This document shows positions 23,969 through 34,467 of a DNA stretch of 64,000 bases, one piece after another. A program made the position numbers and the translations under genes. Under the pieces are notes generated by a model that was not told the DNA's origin, searched no databases, and saw only the letters and a list, made by a program, of their open reading frames with translations. The stretch spans positions 124,001 to 188,000 of the forward strand of contig NZ_JBHEBG010000002.1 in the NCBI RefSeq assembly GCF_046557915.1, given 5' to 3'. This DNA comes from JBHEBG01 sp046557915 (GTDB lineage: Bacteria; Bacteroidota; Bacteroidia; Flavobacteriales; Flavobacteriaceae). Positions within the stretch are counted from its first letter, which is position 1. Every line of letters starts with the position of its first letter.

Positions 23969-24853
23969 ATGGAAAAATATTTGACCGCCTTTACGGACGC
24001 ATTTATGGGAAGTGTACAATGGACATGGAGGTCAATACTCTTCGAGGTGCCTTGGTATATGAATTATTTTTGGGGACTGACGGCGATCTCGTTGGTGCTA
24101 TGGTTACTAGAAATAAGCTTCCCATGGCGCAAAGAACAATCGATATTCAGGAAGGACTTTTGGTTGGACGCATTTTATATGTATTTCAATTTTTTTCTTT
24201 TCGCAATAGCAATAAGTGGGTTTTATAAGTTATTGGGTCTTTTGTTTTCAGATTTGGGCATTTCTACAACAACTTTTGCGATAATAGACCTCTCATCCAT
24301 GCCTATATGGGTTCAATTAGTGGTTTTCTTTGTTATTCTCGATTTTGTTCAATGGTTTACACATATTCTATTGCACAAATACTCCTTTTTGTGGCAGTTT
24401 CATAAAGTACATCACTCTGTCAAGGAAATGGGTTTTGCCGCACATTTACGGTATCATTGGATGGAGAATATTTTTTACAAACCCTTAAAAACTTTGGGTG
24501 TTATGCTTTTAGGAGGTTTTGAACCCGAACAGGCATACATTGTACATTTCTTGGCGATTGCTATCGGACACTTCAATCACTCCAACATAAAGATTACCTG
24601 GGGACCCCTCAAATACATTCTCAATAACCCGGTAATGCATTTATATCACCATAGCTACGTACTTCCCGAGGGGAGGTATGGAGTTAATTTTGGAATTAGT
24701 CTAAGCCTTTGGGATTATATTTTTAAGACCAATTACATTCCAGAGGACAGTGGTACCATTGAATTGGGATTTCCGGGAGAAGAAAACCTTCCCAAGGATT
24801 TTTTCGGTCAAATCATACACGGTTTCCGTAATTCAGTTCGCAAAAAAAAGTAA
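23969..24853 (+). CDS. sterol desaturase/fatty acid hydroxylase family membrane protein
   Basis: This 294-residue protein has at least four membrane segments and the histidine clusters of the di-iron superfamily: HILLHK, HKVHH, and then HLYHH after GHFNHSN. The three-box layout is typical of membrane hydroxylases and desaturases acting on lipid chains or sterols. The first cluster follows FVQWFTH. It is fused in one transcript to the SorA/SorB/rhodanese genes (gaps of 2 bp or less), an unexpected partner for sulfite oxidation. It might modify a sulfonated or sulfated lipid, but this is inference. The substrate is not known. Confidence 0.85.
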   Translation: MEKYLTAFTDAFMGSVQWTWRSILFEVPWYMNYFWGLTAISLVLWLLEISFPWRKEQSIFRKDFWLDAFYMYFNFFLFAIAISGFYKLLGLLFSDLGISTTTFAIIDLSSMPIWVQLVVFFVILDFVQWFTHILLHKYSFLWQFHKVHHSVKEMGFAAHLRYHWMENIFYKPLKTLGVMLLGGFEPEQAYIVHFLAIAIGHFNHSNIKITWGPLKYILNNPVMHLYHHSYVLPEGRYGVNFGISLSLWDYIFKTNYIPEDSGTIELGFPGEENLPKDFFGQIIHGFRNSVRKKK

Positions 24854-25445
24854 ATTTTGTTAGATAGTAGGGGCTCCAAGCGCAATAAAACTTAAGGCTT
24901 TTTTTAAAAACCAATTGTGCTATAGCGCACATACTTTGTGGTAGGTACAATCGAAGAAGAACTACTTCAAAATTCCGTAGCAAGGAAAGCTTGTTGAATA
25001 CGGAAAAAACCAAATGGGAATAGCGACTTTTTAAATGGAAGTCACAATTTTAGGAACCATTTCCTCTTCAAATATTCCCATTCGTCATCACATATTCCTT
25101 TTTGTACTAGCCTTTTTGAAGGTAAGAAGTTTCCATATAATTTGGTGTTAAGCAGAAGTCTCGGATAGCACGTAGAACAGCTACATAATAGTAAAAATAA
25201 ATCATTGTTAAGCAACTAGGTTTAATGTATTGTATGCCTATGTGCTTATAGCATTTGGGTTGCATGTTCTATGAATAAGCTAAAGACTAGAAAAGTAAAA
25301 AAAGCTTTAGTGATGAATAGTTAAGTATGATGATAATTTCCTCGATAGCCTAAATAAATAGGTCAAGGGTGTAAAATGAATGATTGTACTTATTCGGAAT
25401 GAAGTTTTCTTAATCAAGCATGAATAAATTAAAACCAAACTTAAT
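24854..25445 (+). other. non-coding interval before the giant repeat gene
   Basis: No convincing gene is visible in these 592 bp. A small palindrome-like segment (TGTGC/GCACA around 24917-24933) and A/T-rich stretches occur. No island-type dyad and no full TAnnTTTG promoter was found. The stretch directly before 25446 is A/T rich. Small frames here overlap the hydroxylase end or lack any signal. Confidence 0.6.
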
Positions 25446-28400
25446 ATGAAAAAATGTTTACTGTCAATTGTCTTACTAATGAGTGCAATGTCCTATGCCC
25501 AGATTGGTGTAGGAACAATAGTTCCGGACAATTCTTCGCAAATGGAAGTAGTATCATCGGACAAAGGGGTGTTAATTCCAAGGATAGCTCTGCAAAGTTC
25601 AGCCGATAATACCACGATAACCAATGGCAATAAACTCAGTCTGTTGGTTTTTAATACAAGTAATATTGCCGACATTACTCCTGGATATTATTATTGGGAC
25701 GGAGCCAAATGGCAACGTTTCTCCAATCCGGATGATGTGGCAGCTATCTCCTCAGGATTAGATACCAATACAACCAACATAAGTTTAACGGAGGACGGTA
25801 CTAACCTAATCCTAACAGACAGCGATGGAGGTACTGTAACCATTCCTCTGGCCACGGTATCCGCCAGTCTAGGAGAGGATGTAACGAGCACATCCGGTGT
25901 GATCACCGGGGGCCAGCCCGATGCCGCTTTGGTAGCGATGGACCTTGATGTTGCGGATGGCAGTATAGAAACGGTACATATCGCGGATGTCAACATCACC
26001 ACAGCTAAGATAGCTGACGACAACGTAACGGTAGCCAAAGTAGGAGCCACCTTGGCCGATGCCAATAAGATTTTAGGGACCGATGCGACTGGAAATGCCG
26101 AATGGCAGGATGCTACAACGGTAGCCACCAGCCTGGGAGAGGACGTAAGCTCCACCAACGGATCGATCACAGGAGGTCAGGCCGATGCCGCTTTGGTAGC
26201 GATGGACCTTGAAGTGAACGTTGACGATACCACCATAGAAGTGGATGCGGTGAACGGGGTACAGGTAAAGGACGATGGGATCACCACGGCGAAGATAGGC
26301 ACTGCCGGAGCCGGTGACGCGAACAAGATATTGGGAACCGATGCAGCTGGCGATCCCGAATGGCAGGATGCCGCCACGGTATCCACCAGCCTGGGAGAGG
26401 ACGTAAGCTCCACCAATGGATCGATCACAGGAGGTCAGGCCGATGCCGCTCTGGTAGCGATGGACCTTGAAGTGAACGTTGACGATACCACCATAGAAGT
26501 GGACGCGGTGAACGGGGTACAGGTAAAGGACGATGGGGTCACCACGGCCAAGATAGGCACTGCCGGAGCCGGTGACGCCAACAAGATATTGGGAACCGAT
26601 GCAGCGGGGGATCCCGAATGGCAGGACGCCGCAACGGTATCCGCCAGTCTAGGAGAGGATGTAACGAGCACATCCGGTGTGATCACCGGGGGCCAGCCCG
26701 ATGCCGCTTTGGTAGCGATGGACCTTGATGTTGCGGATGGCAGTATAGAAACGGTACATATCGCGGATGTCAACATCACCACCGCAAAGATCGCTGACGA
26801 CGGAGTCACCACGGCCAAGATAGGCACCGCCGGGGCCGGTGATGCCAACAAGATATTGGGAACCGATGCAGCGGGGGATCCCGAATGGCAGGACGCCGCC
26901 ACGGTATCCACCAGCCTGGGAGAAGATGTAACCTCCACATCCGGTGTGATCACCGGGGGCCAGCCCGATGCCGCTCTGGTGGCGATGGACCTTGATGTGG
27001 CAGATGGAAGCATAGAGACGGTACATATCGCGGATGCGAACGTAACCACCGCAAAGATAGCTGACGACAACGTAACGGTAGCCAAAGTAGGAGCCACCTT
27101 GGCCGATGCCAATAAGATTTTAGGGACCGATGCGACTGGAAACGCGGAGTGGCAAGATGCAACAACGGTAGCCACTAGCCTGGGAGAGGACGTAAGCTCC
27201 ACCAACGGATCGATCACAGGAGGTCAGGCGGATGCCGCTTTGGTGGCGATGGACCTTGAAGTGAACGTTGACGATACCACCATAGAAGTGGATGCCGTCA
27301 ATGGCGTACAGGTAAAGGACGATGGGGTCACCACGGCCAAGATAGGCACTGCCGGGGCCGGTGATGCCAACAAGATATTGGGAACCGATGCAGCGGGCGA
27401 TCCCGAATGGCAGGACGCCGCCACGGTATCCAACAGTCTAGGAGAGGATGTAACCTCTACTTCCGGTGTGATCACCGGGGGCCAGCCTGATGCGGCCTTA
27501 GTGGCAATGGACCTTGATGTGGCCGATGGCAGTATAGAAACAGTACATATCGCGGATGCGAACATCACAACAGCTAAGATAGCTGACGACAACGTTACGG
27601 TAGCCAAGGTAGGAGCCACCTTGGCCGATGCCAACAAGATACTGGGCACGGATGCAGCGGGTGATCCCGAATGGCAGGACGCCGCCACAGTATCCACCAG
27701 CTTGGGAGAAGATGTAACATCCACCTCAGGAGTTATTACAGGTGGGCAGCCCGATGCCGCTCTGGTAGCGATGGACCTTGATGTGGCCGACGGAAGTATA
27801 GAAACGGTACATATCGCGGATGCGAACGTAACCACCGCAAAGATAGCTGACGACGGTGTCACTACGGCGAAGATAGGCACTGTCGGGGCCGGTGATGCCA
27901 ACAAGATATTGGGCACGGATGCAGCGGGTGATCCCGAATGGCAGGACGCCGCCACGGTAGCCACCAGCTTGGGAGAGGATGTAACATCCACCTCAGGAGT
28001 TATTACAGGTGGACAGGCCGATGCCGCTTTGGTAGCGATGGATCTGGATGTTGCCGATGGCAGTATAGAAACGGTTCATATCGCCGATGCGAACATCACC
28101 ACCGCAAAGATAGCTGACGACGGGGTCACTACGGCGAAGATAGGCACTGCCGGAGCCGGTGATGCCAACAAGATATTGGGAACCGATGCAGCGGGGGATC
28201 CCGAATGGCAGGACGCCGCCACGGTAGCCACCAGCTTGGGAGAGGATGTAACGAGCACATCCGGTGTGATCACCGGGGGCCAGCCTGATGCGGCCTTAGT
28301 GGCAATGGACCTTGATGTGGCCGATGGAAGTATAGAAACCGTACATATCGCGGATGCGAACGTAACCACCGCAAAGATTGCGGACGATAATGTAACCGTA

Positions 28401-31400
28401 GCCAAAGTAGGCGCCACATTAGCCGATGCCAATAAGATTTTAGGAACCGATGCGACTGGAAACGCGGAGTGGCAAGATGCTACAACTGTGGCGACAAGCT
28501 TGGGTGAGGACGTAAGCTCCACCAATGGATCGATCACTGGCGGTCAGGCAGATGCCGCCTTGGTGGCGATGGACCTTGAAGTGAACGTTGACGATACCAC
28601 CATAGAAGTGGATGCCGTCAATGGCGTACAGGTAAAGGACGATGGGATCACCACGGCGAAGATAGGCTCTGCCGGGGCGGGTGATGCCAACAAGATATTG
28701 GGCACGGATGCTGCGGGGGATCCCGAATGGCAGGACGCCGCCACGGTAGCGACAAGTTTGGGAGAAGATGTAACCTCCACATCCGGTGTGATCACCGGGG
28801 GCCAGCCCGATGCCGCTCTGGTGGCGATGGACCTTGATGTGGCCGATGGAAGTATAGAGACGGTACATATCGCCGATGCGAACATAACCACGGCCAAGAT
28901 TGCGGACGATAATGTAACCGTAGCTAAAGTAGGCGCCACCTTGGCCGATGCCAATAAGATATTAGGGACCGATGCTGCAGGAAACGCAGAGTGGCAAGAT
29001 GCTACAACGGTAGCCACCAGCCTGGGAGAGGACGTAAGCTCCACCAACGGATCGATCACAGGAGGTCAGGCCGATGCCGCTCTGGTGGCGATGGACCTTG
29101 AAGTGAACGTTGACGATATCACCATAGAAGTGGATGCCGTCAATGGCGTACAGGTAAAGGACGATGGGATCACCACGGCGAAGATAGGCACTGCCGGGGC
29201 CGGTGATGCCAACAAAATATTGGGAACCGATGCTGCGGGGGATCCCGAATGGCAGGACGCCGCCACGGTATCCACCAGCCTGGGAGAAGATGTAACGAGC
29301 ACATCCGGTGTGATCACCGGGGGCCAGCCCGATGCCGCTCTGGTGGCGATGGACCTTGATGTTGCGGATGGAAGTATAGAGACGGTACATATCGCGGATG
29401 CGAACATCACAACAACCAAGATCGCTGATGACAACGTTACGGTAGCTAAAGTAGGAGCTACCTTGGCCGATGCCAATAAGATTTTAGGAACCGATGCGAC
29501 TGGAAACGCGGAGTGGCAAGATGCTACAACTGTGGCGACAAGCTTGGGAGAGGACGTAAGCTCCACCAACGGATCGATTACCGGGGGTCAGGCCGATGCC
29601 GCCTTGGTGGCGATGGACCTTGAAGTGAACGTTGACGATACCACCATAGAAGTGGATGCGGTGAACGGCGTACAGGTAAAGGACGATGGGATCACTACGG
29701 CGAAGATAGGCACTGCCGGGGCCGGTGACGCCAACAAGATATTGGGCACGGATGCAGCGGGGGATCCCGAATGGCAGGACGCCGCCACGGTATCCACCAG
29801 CTTGGGAGAAGATGTAACCTCCACTTCCGGTGTGATCACCGGGGGCCAGCCCGATGCCGCCTTGGTAGCCATGGACCTTGATGTGGCCGATGGAAGCATA
29901 GAAACGGTACATATCGCTGACGACAACGTTACGGTAGCTAAAGTAGGTGCGACATTAGCCGATGCCAATAAGATATTAGGGACCGATGCGACTGGAAACG
30001 CGGAGTGGCAAGATGCAACAACGGTAGCCACCAGCTTGGGAGAGGATGTAACCTCCACTTCCGGTGTGATCACAGGGGGCCAGCCCGATGCCGCTCTGGT
30101 GGCAATGGATCTGGATGTGGCCGATGGAAGCATAGAAACGGTACATATCGCGGATGCCAACATAACAACCGCAAAAATCGCAGACGATAATGTAACTGTA
30201 GCCAAAGTAGGAGCCACCTTGGCCGATGCCAATAAGATTTTAGGAACTGATGCGACTGGAAATGCCGAATGGCAAGATGCAACAACGGTAGCAACAAGCT
30301 TAGGAGAAGATGTAACGAGCACATCCGGTGTGATCACCGGGGGCCAGCCCGATGCCGCTCTGGTAGCGATGGACCTTGACGTGGCCGACGGAAGTATAGA
30401 AACGGTACATATCGCGGATGCGAACATCACAACAGCCAAGATTGCGGACGATAATGTAACCGTAGCTAAAGTAGGAGCCACCTTGGCCGATGCCAATAAG
30501 ATTTTAGGGACCGATGCGACTGGAAACGCGGAGTGGCAAGATGCTACAACGGTAGCCACCAGCTTGGGAGAAGATGTAACATCCACCTCAGGAGTTATTA
30601 CAGGTGGCCAGCCCGATGCCGCTTTGGTGGCGATGGACCTTGATGTGGCCGACGGAAGTATAGAAACGGTACATATCGCGGATGCGAACATAACCACCGC
30701 TAAGATAGCTGATGACGGTGTCACCACGGCCAAGATAGGCACTGCCGGGGCCGGTGATGCCAACAAGATATTGGGAACCGATGCAGCGGGCGATCCCGAA
30801 TGGCAGGACGCCGCCACGGTAGCGACAAGTTTGGGAGAAGATGTAACCTCCACCTCAGGAGTTATTACAGGTGGGCAAGCGGATGCCGCTCTGGTAGCGA
30901 TGGACCTTGATGTGGCAGATGGAAGCATTGAGACGGTACATATCGCCGATGCGAATATCACCACCGCCAAGATCGCTGATGACAACGTAACGGTAGCCAA
31001 AGTAGGTGCGACATTAGCCGATGCCAATAAGATTTTAGGAACCGATGCAACTGGAAATGCCGAATGGCAAGATGCAACAACTGTGGCGACAAGCTTGGGG
31101 GAGGACGTAAGCTCCACCAACGGATCGATCACCGGGGGGCAGGCAGATGCCGCCTTGGTAGCCATGGACCTTGAAGTGAACGTTGACGATACCACTATAG
31201 AAGTGGACGCCGTGAACGGGGTACAGGTAAAGGACGACGGGGTCACTACGGCGAAGATAGGCACTGCTGGGGCCGGTGATGCCAACAAGATATTGGGAAC
31301 CGATGCAGCGGGGGATCCCGAATGGCAGGACGCCGCCACGGTAGCCACCAGCTTGGGAGAGGATGTAACCTCCACTTCCGGTGTGATCACAGGGGGCCAG

Positions 31401-34400
31401 CCCGATGCCGCTTTGGTGGCGATGGACCTTGATGTGGCCGATGGAAGTATTGAAACGGTACATATCGCGGATGCGAACATCACAACAACCAAGATCGCTG
31501 ATGACAACGTTACGGTAGCCAAAGTAGGAGCTACCTTGGCCGATGCCAATAAGATTTTAGGAACCGATGCGACTGGAAACGCAGAGTGGCAAGATGCAAC
31601 AACGGTAGCAACAAGCTTAGGAGAAGATGTAACGTCAACCTCAGGAGTTATTACAGGTGGGCAAGCGGATGCCGCCTTGGTTGCGATGGACCTTGACGTT
31701 GCCGATGGCAGTATAGAGACGGTGCATATTGCTGATGCAAATATCACCACCGCAAAAATCGCAGACGACGGAGTCACCACGGCCAAGATAGGCACTGCCG
31801 GGGCCGGTGATGCCAACAAGATATTGGGCACGGATGCAGCGGGGGATCCCGAATGGCAGGACGCCGCCACAGTAGCCACCAGCTTGGGAGAAGATGTAAC
31901 ATCCACCTCAGGAGTTATTACAGGTGGGCAAGCGGATGCCGCCTTGGTGGCGATGGACCTTGATGTGGCCGACGGAAGCATAGAAACCATACATATCGCG
32001 GATGCGAACGTAACCACTGCAAAGATTGCGGACGATAATGTAACCGTAGCTAAAGTAGGAGCCACCTTGGCCGATGCCAATAAGATTTTAGGGACCGATG
32101 CGACTGGAAACGCGGAGTGGCAAGATGCTACAACGGTAGCCACCAGCTTGGGAGAAGATGTAACATCCACTTCCGGTGTGATCACAGGGGGCCAGCCCGA
32201 TGCCGCTTTGGTGGCGATGGACCTTGATGTGGCCGATGGAAGTATTGAAACGGTACATATCGCGGATGCGAACATCACAACAACCAAGATCGCTGATGAC
32301 AACGTTACGGTAGCCAAAGTAGGAGCTACCTTGGCCGATGCCAATAAGATTTTAGGAACCGATGCGACTGGAAACGCAGAGTGGCAAGATGCAACAACGG
32401 TAGCCACCAGCCTAGGAGAAGATGTAACGAGTACATCCGGTGTGATCACCGGGGGCCAGGCCGATGCCGCTCTGGTAGCGATGGACCTTGATGTTGCCGA
32501 CGGAAGTATAGAGACGGTACATATCGCGGATGCGAACGTAACCACCGCAAAGATAGCTGACGACAACGTAACGGTAGCTAAAGTAGGTGCGACATTAGCC
32601 GATGCCAATAAGATTTTAGGGACCGATGCGACTGGAAACGCAGAGTGGCAAGATGCTACAACGGTAGCAACAAGCTTGGGAGAGGATGTAACATCCACCT
32701 CAGGAGTTATTACAGGTGGGCAAGCGGATGCCGCCTTGGTAGCGATGGACCTTGATGTTGCCGATGGAAGTATAGAGACGGTACATATCGCGGATGCGAA
32801 CGTAACCACCGCAAAGATAGCTGACGACAACGTAACGGTAGCTAAAGTAGGTGCGACATTAGCCGATGCCAATAAGATTTTAGGGACCGATGCGACTGGA
32901 AACGCGGAGTGGCAAGATGCTACAACGGTAGCAACAAGCTTGGGAGAAGATGTAACATCCACCTCAGGAGTTATTACAGGTGGGCAAGCGGATGCCGCCT
33001 TGGTAGCAATGGACCTTGATGTGGCCGACGGAAGTATAGAAACCGTACATATCGCGGATGCGAATATAACCACCGCAAAGATCGCTGACGACAACGTAAC
33101 GGTAGCCAAAATTGTACAGGGTACTGATGGTCAGGTATTGACCACGGTAGCAGGAGAAACAGCATGGGCCGATGCAGCTGCAGAAACGGTGACAACCTTA
33201 ACAGCAGTTGTAGCAGACCCAAATAACTATGAGTACACCAGTGAAGACAATACAGTAACTACGATAAGTCCGGATTTACGTGTAGTAAATGGAGATAGTC
33301 ACATTACAATAGATGCAGGCCCAGGTGGTAATGGTACTTCTGCAGGAGGTACAAGAAGTATTATCATGGGAGCAGGTGCTGGTGCAGCTAATACCGGGAA
33401 TGCAAATATATTCATAGGACATCAGGCGGGTGAAGACAATACTTCTGCAACTAATAATCTATTTATGGGGGTTTTTACAGGATTTAATACAACCATTGGT
33501 AATCAAAATACATTCTTGGGAAACACTACAGGATTGAACAATACTACAGGTGCTAACAACACATATTTAGGATTTTCTTCTGGGATCGATAACGTAACGG
33601 GATCTGACAATGTATTTATAGGCCACTCAGCAGGATTAAGTGCATTAGGTGATGAAAATGTTTTCTTAGGAACTGCGGCAGGTTCCCTATTAGCTTCTGG
33701 ATCTGATAATATAGTAATAGGTACTGGAGCCCAATTTACTGCTGCAAGCGTAAGCAATAGCTTAAACATAGGAAATCTTATTTATGGCAACGGATTGGAT
33801 GGAGCACATATAGATGGTACCCCTAATGCAATAAGTACTGGAAACATAGGGATAGGTGTAGAAAACCCAACGGAAAAATTGGATATAGATGGTAAAGTAC
33901 GCGTTCGCGACCTTACGGAAGCGGCCACCGCTGGGGATCTTGTTGTTACGGCAGACCCTGTTACGGGAGTACTTAAAACTGCTGGTGTAGCGTCGAAAGT
34001 AGTTGCCGATGTCTATAGCGCCGAATATGCCGGGGCAACTTTGTTTGCTGATGGGTCAGATAATCTAGGTATGATGACTTCGGACAACACAGGAGCAACT
34101 GGAAATTGGATGAACTATTATGAATGGTCTAGCGGGGAAGCAACCGCACAGGACTATGATGTGATATTCCGATTTACCTTACCAAACGATTTTACGGCTT
34201 GGGATGTTACAAATCCAATTGTAATAGACTATCAGGCACAAGGAACATCCAATTTTTCTGCGACCATGTTTTTGGAAAACGGAACGGCCTTAGGTACTAT
34301 TGCAGCAACTTCATCAGTAGCATGGGCCACGGCAAATCTTAATCCTGGAGCAATGGCAGCTGGGGATACGGCCGTTATCATATTAAAACTCACCAGTGCT

Positions 34401-34460
34401 CCCAACGATGATACGCAAAAAGTAAGAATAGGGGATATAACATTAAACTACATAAAGTAG
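25446..34460 (+). CDS. giant secreted repeat protein with tail-fibre-like C terminus
   Basis: The 3004-residue protein starts with signal peptide MKKCLLSIVLLMSAMSYAQ. Residues about 20-140 form an N-terminal head (GVGTIVPDNSSQMEVVSS and ITPGYYYWDGAKWQRF). From residue 141 to about 2556 there are 28 near-identical repeats of 86-89 residues. Then come seven short beta-roll repeats of the pattern N.FIG..AG (about 2642-2772), the motif NIGIGVENPTEKLDIDG (about 2799), and a 150-residue C-terminal beta-sandwich-like domain. No T9SS sorting domain of the usual kind is obvious. The architecture resembles adhesin or fibre proteins. The start is clear from the signal peptide. Confidence 0.92.
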   Translation: MKKCLLSIVLLMSAMSYAQIGVGTIVPDNSSQMEVVSSDKGVLIPRIALQSSADNTTITNGNKLSLLVFNTSNIADITPGYYYWDGAKWQRFSNPDDVAAISSGLDTNTTNISLTEDGTNLILTDSDGGTVTIPLATVSASLGEDVTSTSGVITGGQPDAALVAMDLDVADGSIETVHIADVNITTAKIADDNVTVAKVGATLADANKILGTDATGNAEWQDATTVATSLGEDVSSTNGSITGGQADAALVAMDLEVNVDDTTIEVDAVNGVQVKDDGITTAKIGTAGAGDANKILGTDAAGDPEWQDAATVSTSLGEDVSSTNGSITGGQADAALVAMDLEVNVDDTTIEVDAVNGVQVKDDGVTTAKIGTAGAGDANKILGTDAAGDPEWQDAATVSASLGEDVTSTSGVITGGQPDAALVAMDLDVADGSIETVHIADVNITTAKIADDGVTTAKIGTAGAGDANKILGTDAAGDPEWQDAATVSTSLGEDVTSTSGVITGGQPDAALVAMDLDVADGSIETVHIADANVTTAKIADDNVTVAKVGATLADANKILGTDATGNAEWQDATTVATSLGEDVSSTNGSITGGQADAALVAMDLEVNVDDTTIEVDAVNGVQVKDDGVTTAKIGTAGAGDANKILGTDAAGDPEWQDAATVSNSLGEDVTSTSGVITGGQPDAALVAMDLDVADGSIETVHIADANITTAKIADDNVTVAKVGATLADANKILGTDAAGDPEWQDAATVSTSLGEDVTSTSGVITGGQPDAALVAMDLDVADGSIETVHIADANVTTAKIADDGVTTAKIGTVGAGDANKILGTDAAGDPEWQDAATVATSLGEDVTSTSGVITGGQADAALVAMDLDVADGSIETVHIADANITTAKIADDGVTTAKIGTAGAGDANKILGTDAAGDPEWQDAATVATSLGEDVTSTSGVITGGQPDAALVAMDLDVADGSIETVHIADANVTTAKIADDNVTVAKVGATLADANKILGTDATGNAEWQDATTVATSLGEDVSSTNGSITGGQADAALVAMDLEVNVDDTTIEVDAVNGVQVKDDGITTAKIGSAGAGDANKILGTDAAGDPEWQDAATVATSLGEDVTSTSGVITGGQPDAALVAMDLDVADGSIETVHIADANITTAKIADDNVTVAKVGATLADANKILGTDAAGNAEWQDATTVATSLGEDVSSTNGSITGGQADAALVAMDLEVNVDDITIEVDAVNGVQVKDDGITTAKIGTAGAGDANKILGTDAAGDPEWQDAATVSTSLGEDVTSTSGVITGGQPDAALVAMDLDVADGSIETVHIADANITTTKIADDNVTVAKVGATLADANKILGTDATGNAEWQDATTVATSLGEDVSSTNGSITGGQADAALVAMDLEVNVDDTTIEVDAVNGVQVKDDGITTAKIGTAGAGDANKILGTDAAGDPEWQDAATVSTSLGEDVTSTSGVITGGQPDAALVAMDLDVADGSIETVHIADDNVTVAKVGATLADANKILGTDATGNAEWQDATTVATSLGEDVTSTSGVITGGQPDAALVAMDLDVADGSIETVHIADANITTAKIADDNVTVAKVGATLADANKILGTDATGNAEWQDATTVATSLGEDVTSTSGVITGGQPDAALVAMDLDVADGSIETVHIADANITTAKIADDNVTVAKVGATLADANKILGTDATGNAEWQDATTVATSLGEDVTSTSGVITGGQPDAALVAMDLDVADGSIETVHIADANITTAKIADDGVTTAKIGTAGAGDANKILGTDAAGDPEWQDAATVATSLGEDVTSTSGVITGGQADAALVAMDLDVADGSIETVHIADANITTAKIADDNVTVAKVGATLADANKILGTDATGNAEWQDATTVATSLGEDVSSTNGSITGGQADAALVAMDLEVNVDDTTIEVDAVNGVQVKDDGVTTAKIGTAGAGDANKILGTDAAGDPEWQDAATVATSLGEDVTSTSGVITGGQPDAALVAMDLDVADGSIETVHIADANITTTKIADDNVTVAKVGATLADANKILGTDATGNAEWQDATTVATSLGEDVTSTSGVITGGQADAALVAMDLDVADGSIETVHIADANITTAKIADDGVTTAKIGTAGAGDANKILGTDAAGDPEWQDAATVATSLGEDVTSTSGVITGGQADAALVAMDLDVADGSIETIHIADANVTTAKIADDNVTVAKVGATLADANKILGTDATGNAEWQDATTVATSLGEDVTSTSGVITGGQPDAALVAMDLDVADGSIETVHIADANITTTKIADDNVTVAKVGATLADANKILGTDATGNAEWQDATTVATSLGEDVTSTSGVITGGQADAALVAMDLDVADGSIETVHIADANVTTAKIADDNVTVAKVGATLADANKILGTDATGNAEWQDATTVATSLGEDVTSTSGVITGGQADAALVAMDLDVADGSIETVHIADANVTTAKIADDNVTVAKVGATLADANKILGTDATGNAEWQDATTVATSLGEDVTSTSGVITGGQADAALVAMDLDVADGSIETVHIADANITTAKIADDNVTVAKIVQGTDGQVLTTVAGETAWADAAAETVTTLTAVVADPNNYEYTSEDNTVTTISPDLRVVNGDSHITIDAGPGGNGTSAGGTRSIIMGAGAGAANTGNANIFIGHQAGEDNTSATNNLFMGVFTGFNTTIGNQNTFLGNTTGLNNTTGANNTYLGFSSGIDNVTGSDNVFIGHSAGLSALGDENVFLGTAAGSLLASGSDNIVIGTGAQFTAASVSNSLNIGNLIYGNGLDGAHIDGTPNAISTGNIGIGVENPTEKLDIDGKVRVRDLTEAATAGDLVVTADPVTGVLKTAGVASKVVADVYSAEYAGATLFADGSDNLGMMTSDNTGATGNWMNYYEWSSGEATAQDYDVIFRFTLPNDFTAWDVTNPIVIDYQAQGTSNFSATMFLENGTALGTIAATSSVAWATANLNPGAMAAGDTAVIILKLTSAPNDDTQKVRIGDITLNYIK
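25866..33113 (+). repeat. tandem array of 28 repeats, 258-267 bp each, inside the giant protein gene
   Basis: Each unit begins at SLGEDV. There are three main forms. Form A is 88 residues (TSTSGVITGGQ, then DVADGSIETVHIAD, then DDNVTVAKVGATLADANKIL). Form B is 86 residues (SSTNGSITGGQ, then EVNVDDTTIEVDAVNGVQ), units 2, 3, 6, 11, 13, 15 and 21. Form C is 89 residues (A-type first half with DDGVTTAKIGTAGAGDAN), units 4, 8, 9, 19 and 23. Unit 16 lacks 10 residues. Unit 7 and a few others are hybrids. Unit 28 is incomplete and runs into unique sequence. The summed unit lengths agree with the genomic span. Confidence 0.95.
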
Positions 34461-34467
34461 TAAGACT

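Noticed and set aside
24813..25013. Small minus-strand frame overlapping the hydroxylase end
   Set aside because: It overlaps a well-supported gene, has no signal or domain, and no promoter.
29588..33109. Long open frame on the minus strand within the repeat array (over 1100 codons)
   Set aside because: It runs antisense to the sense repeats and is explained by their repetitive codon pattern; its translation is low complexity (Ala, Ser, Val, Thr, Pro) with no start signal or domain. Similar shorter antisense frames in 25.7-29.9 kb are rejected for the same reason.
25866..33113. Tandem repeats considered as a CRISPR array
   Set aside because: Repeats are about 260 bp, coding, without spacers of unique sequence, and no cas genes are present in the window.
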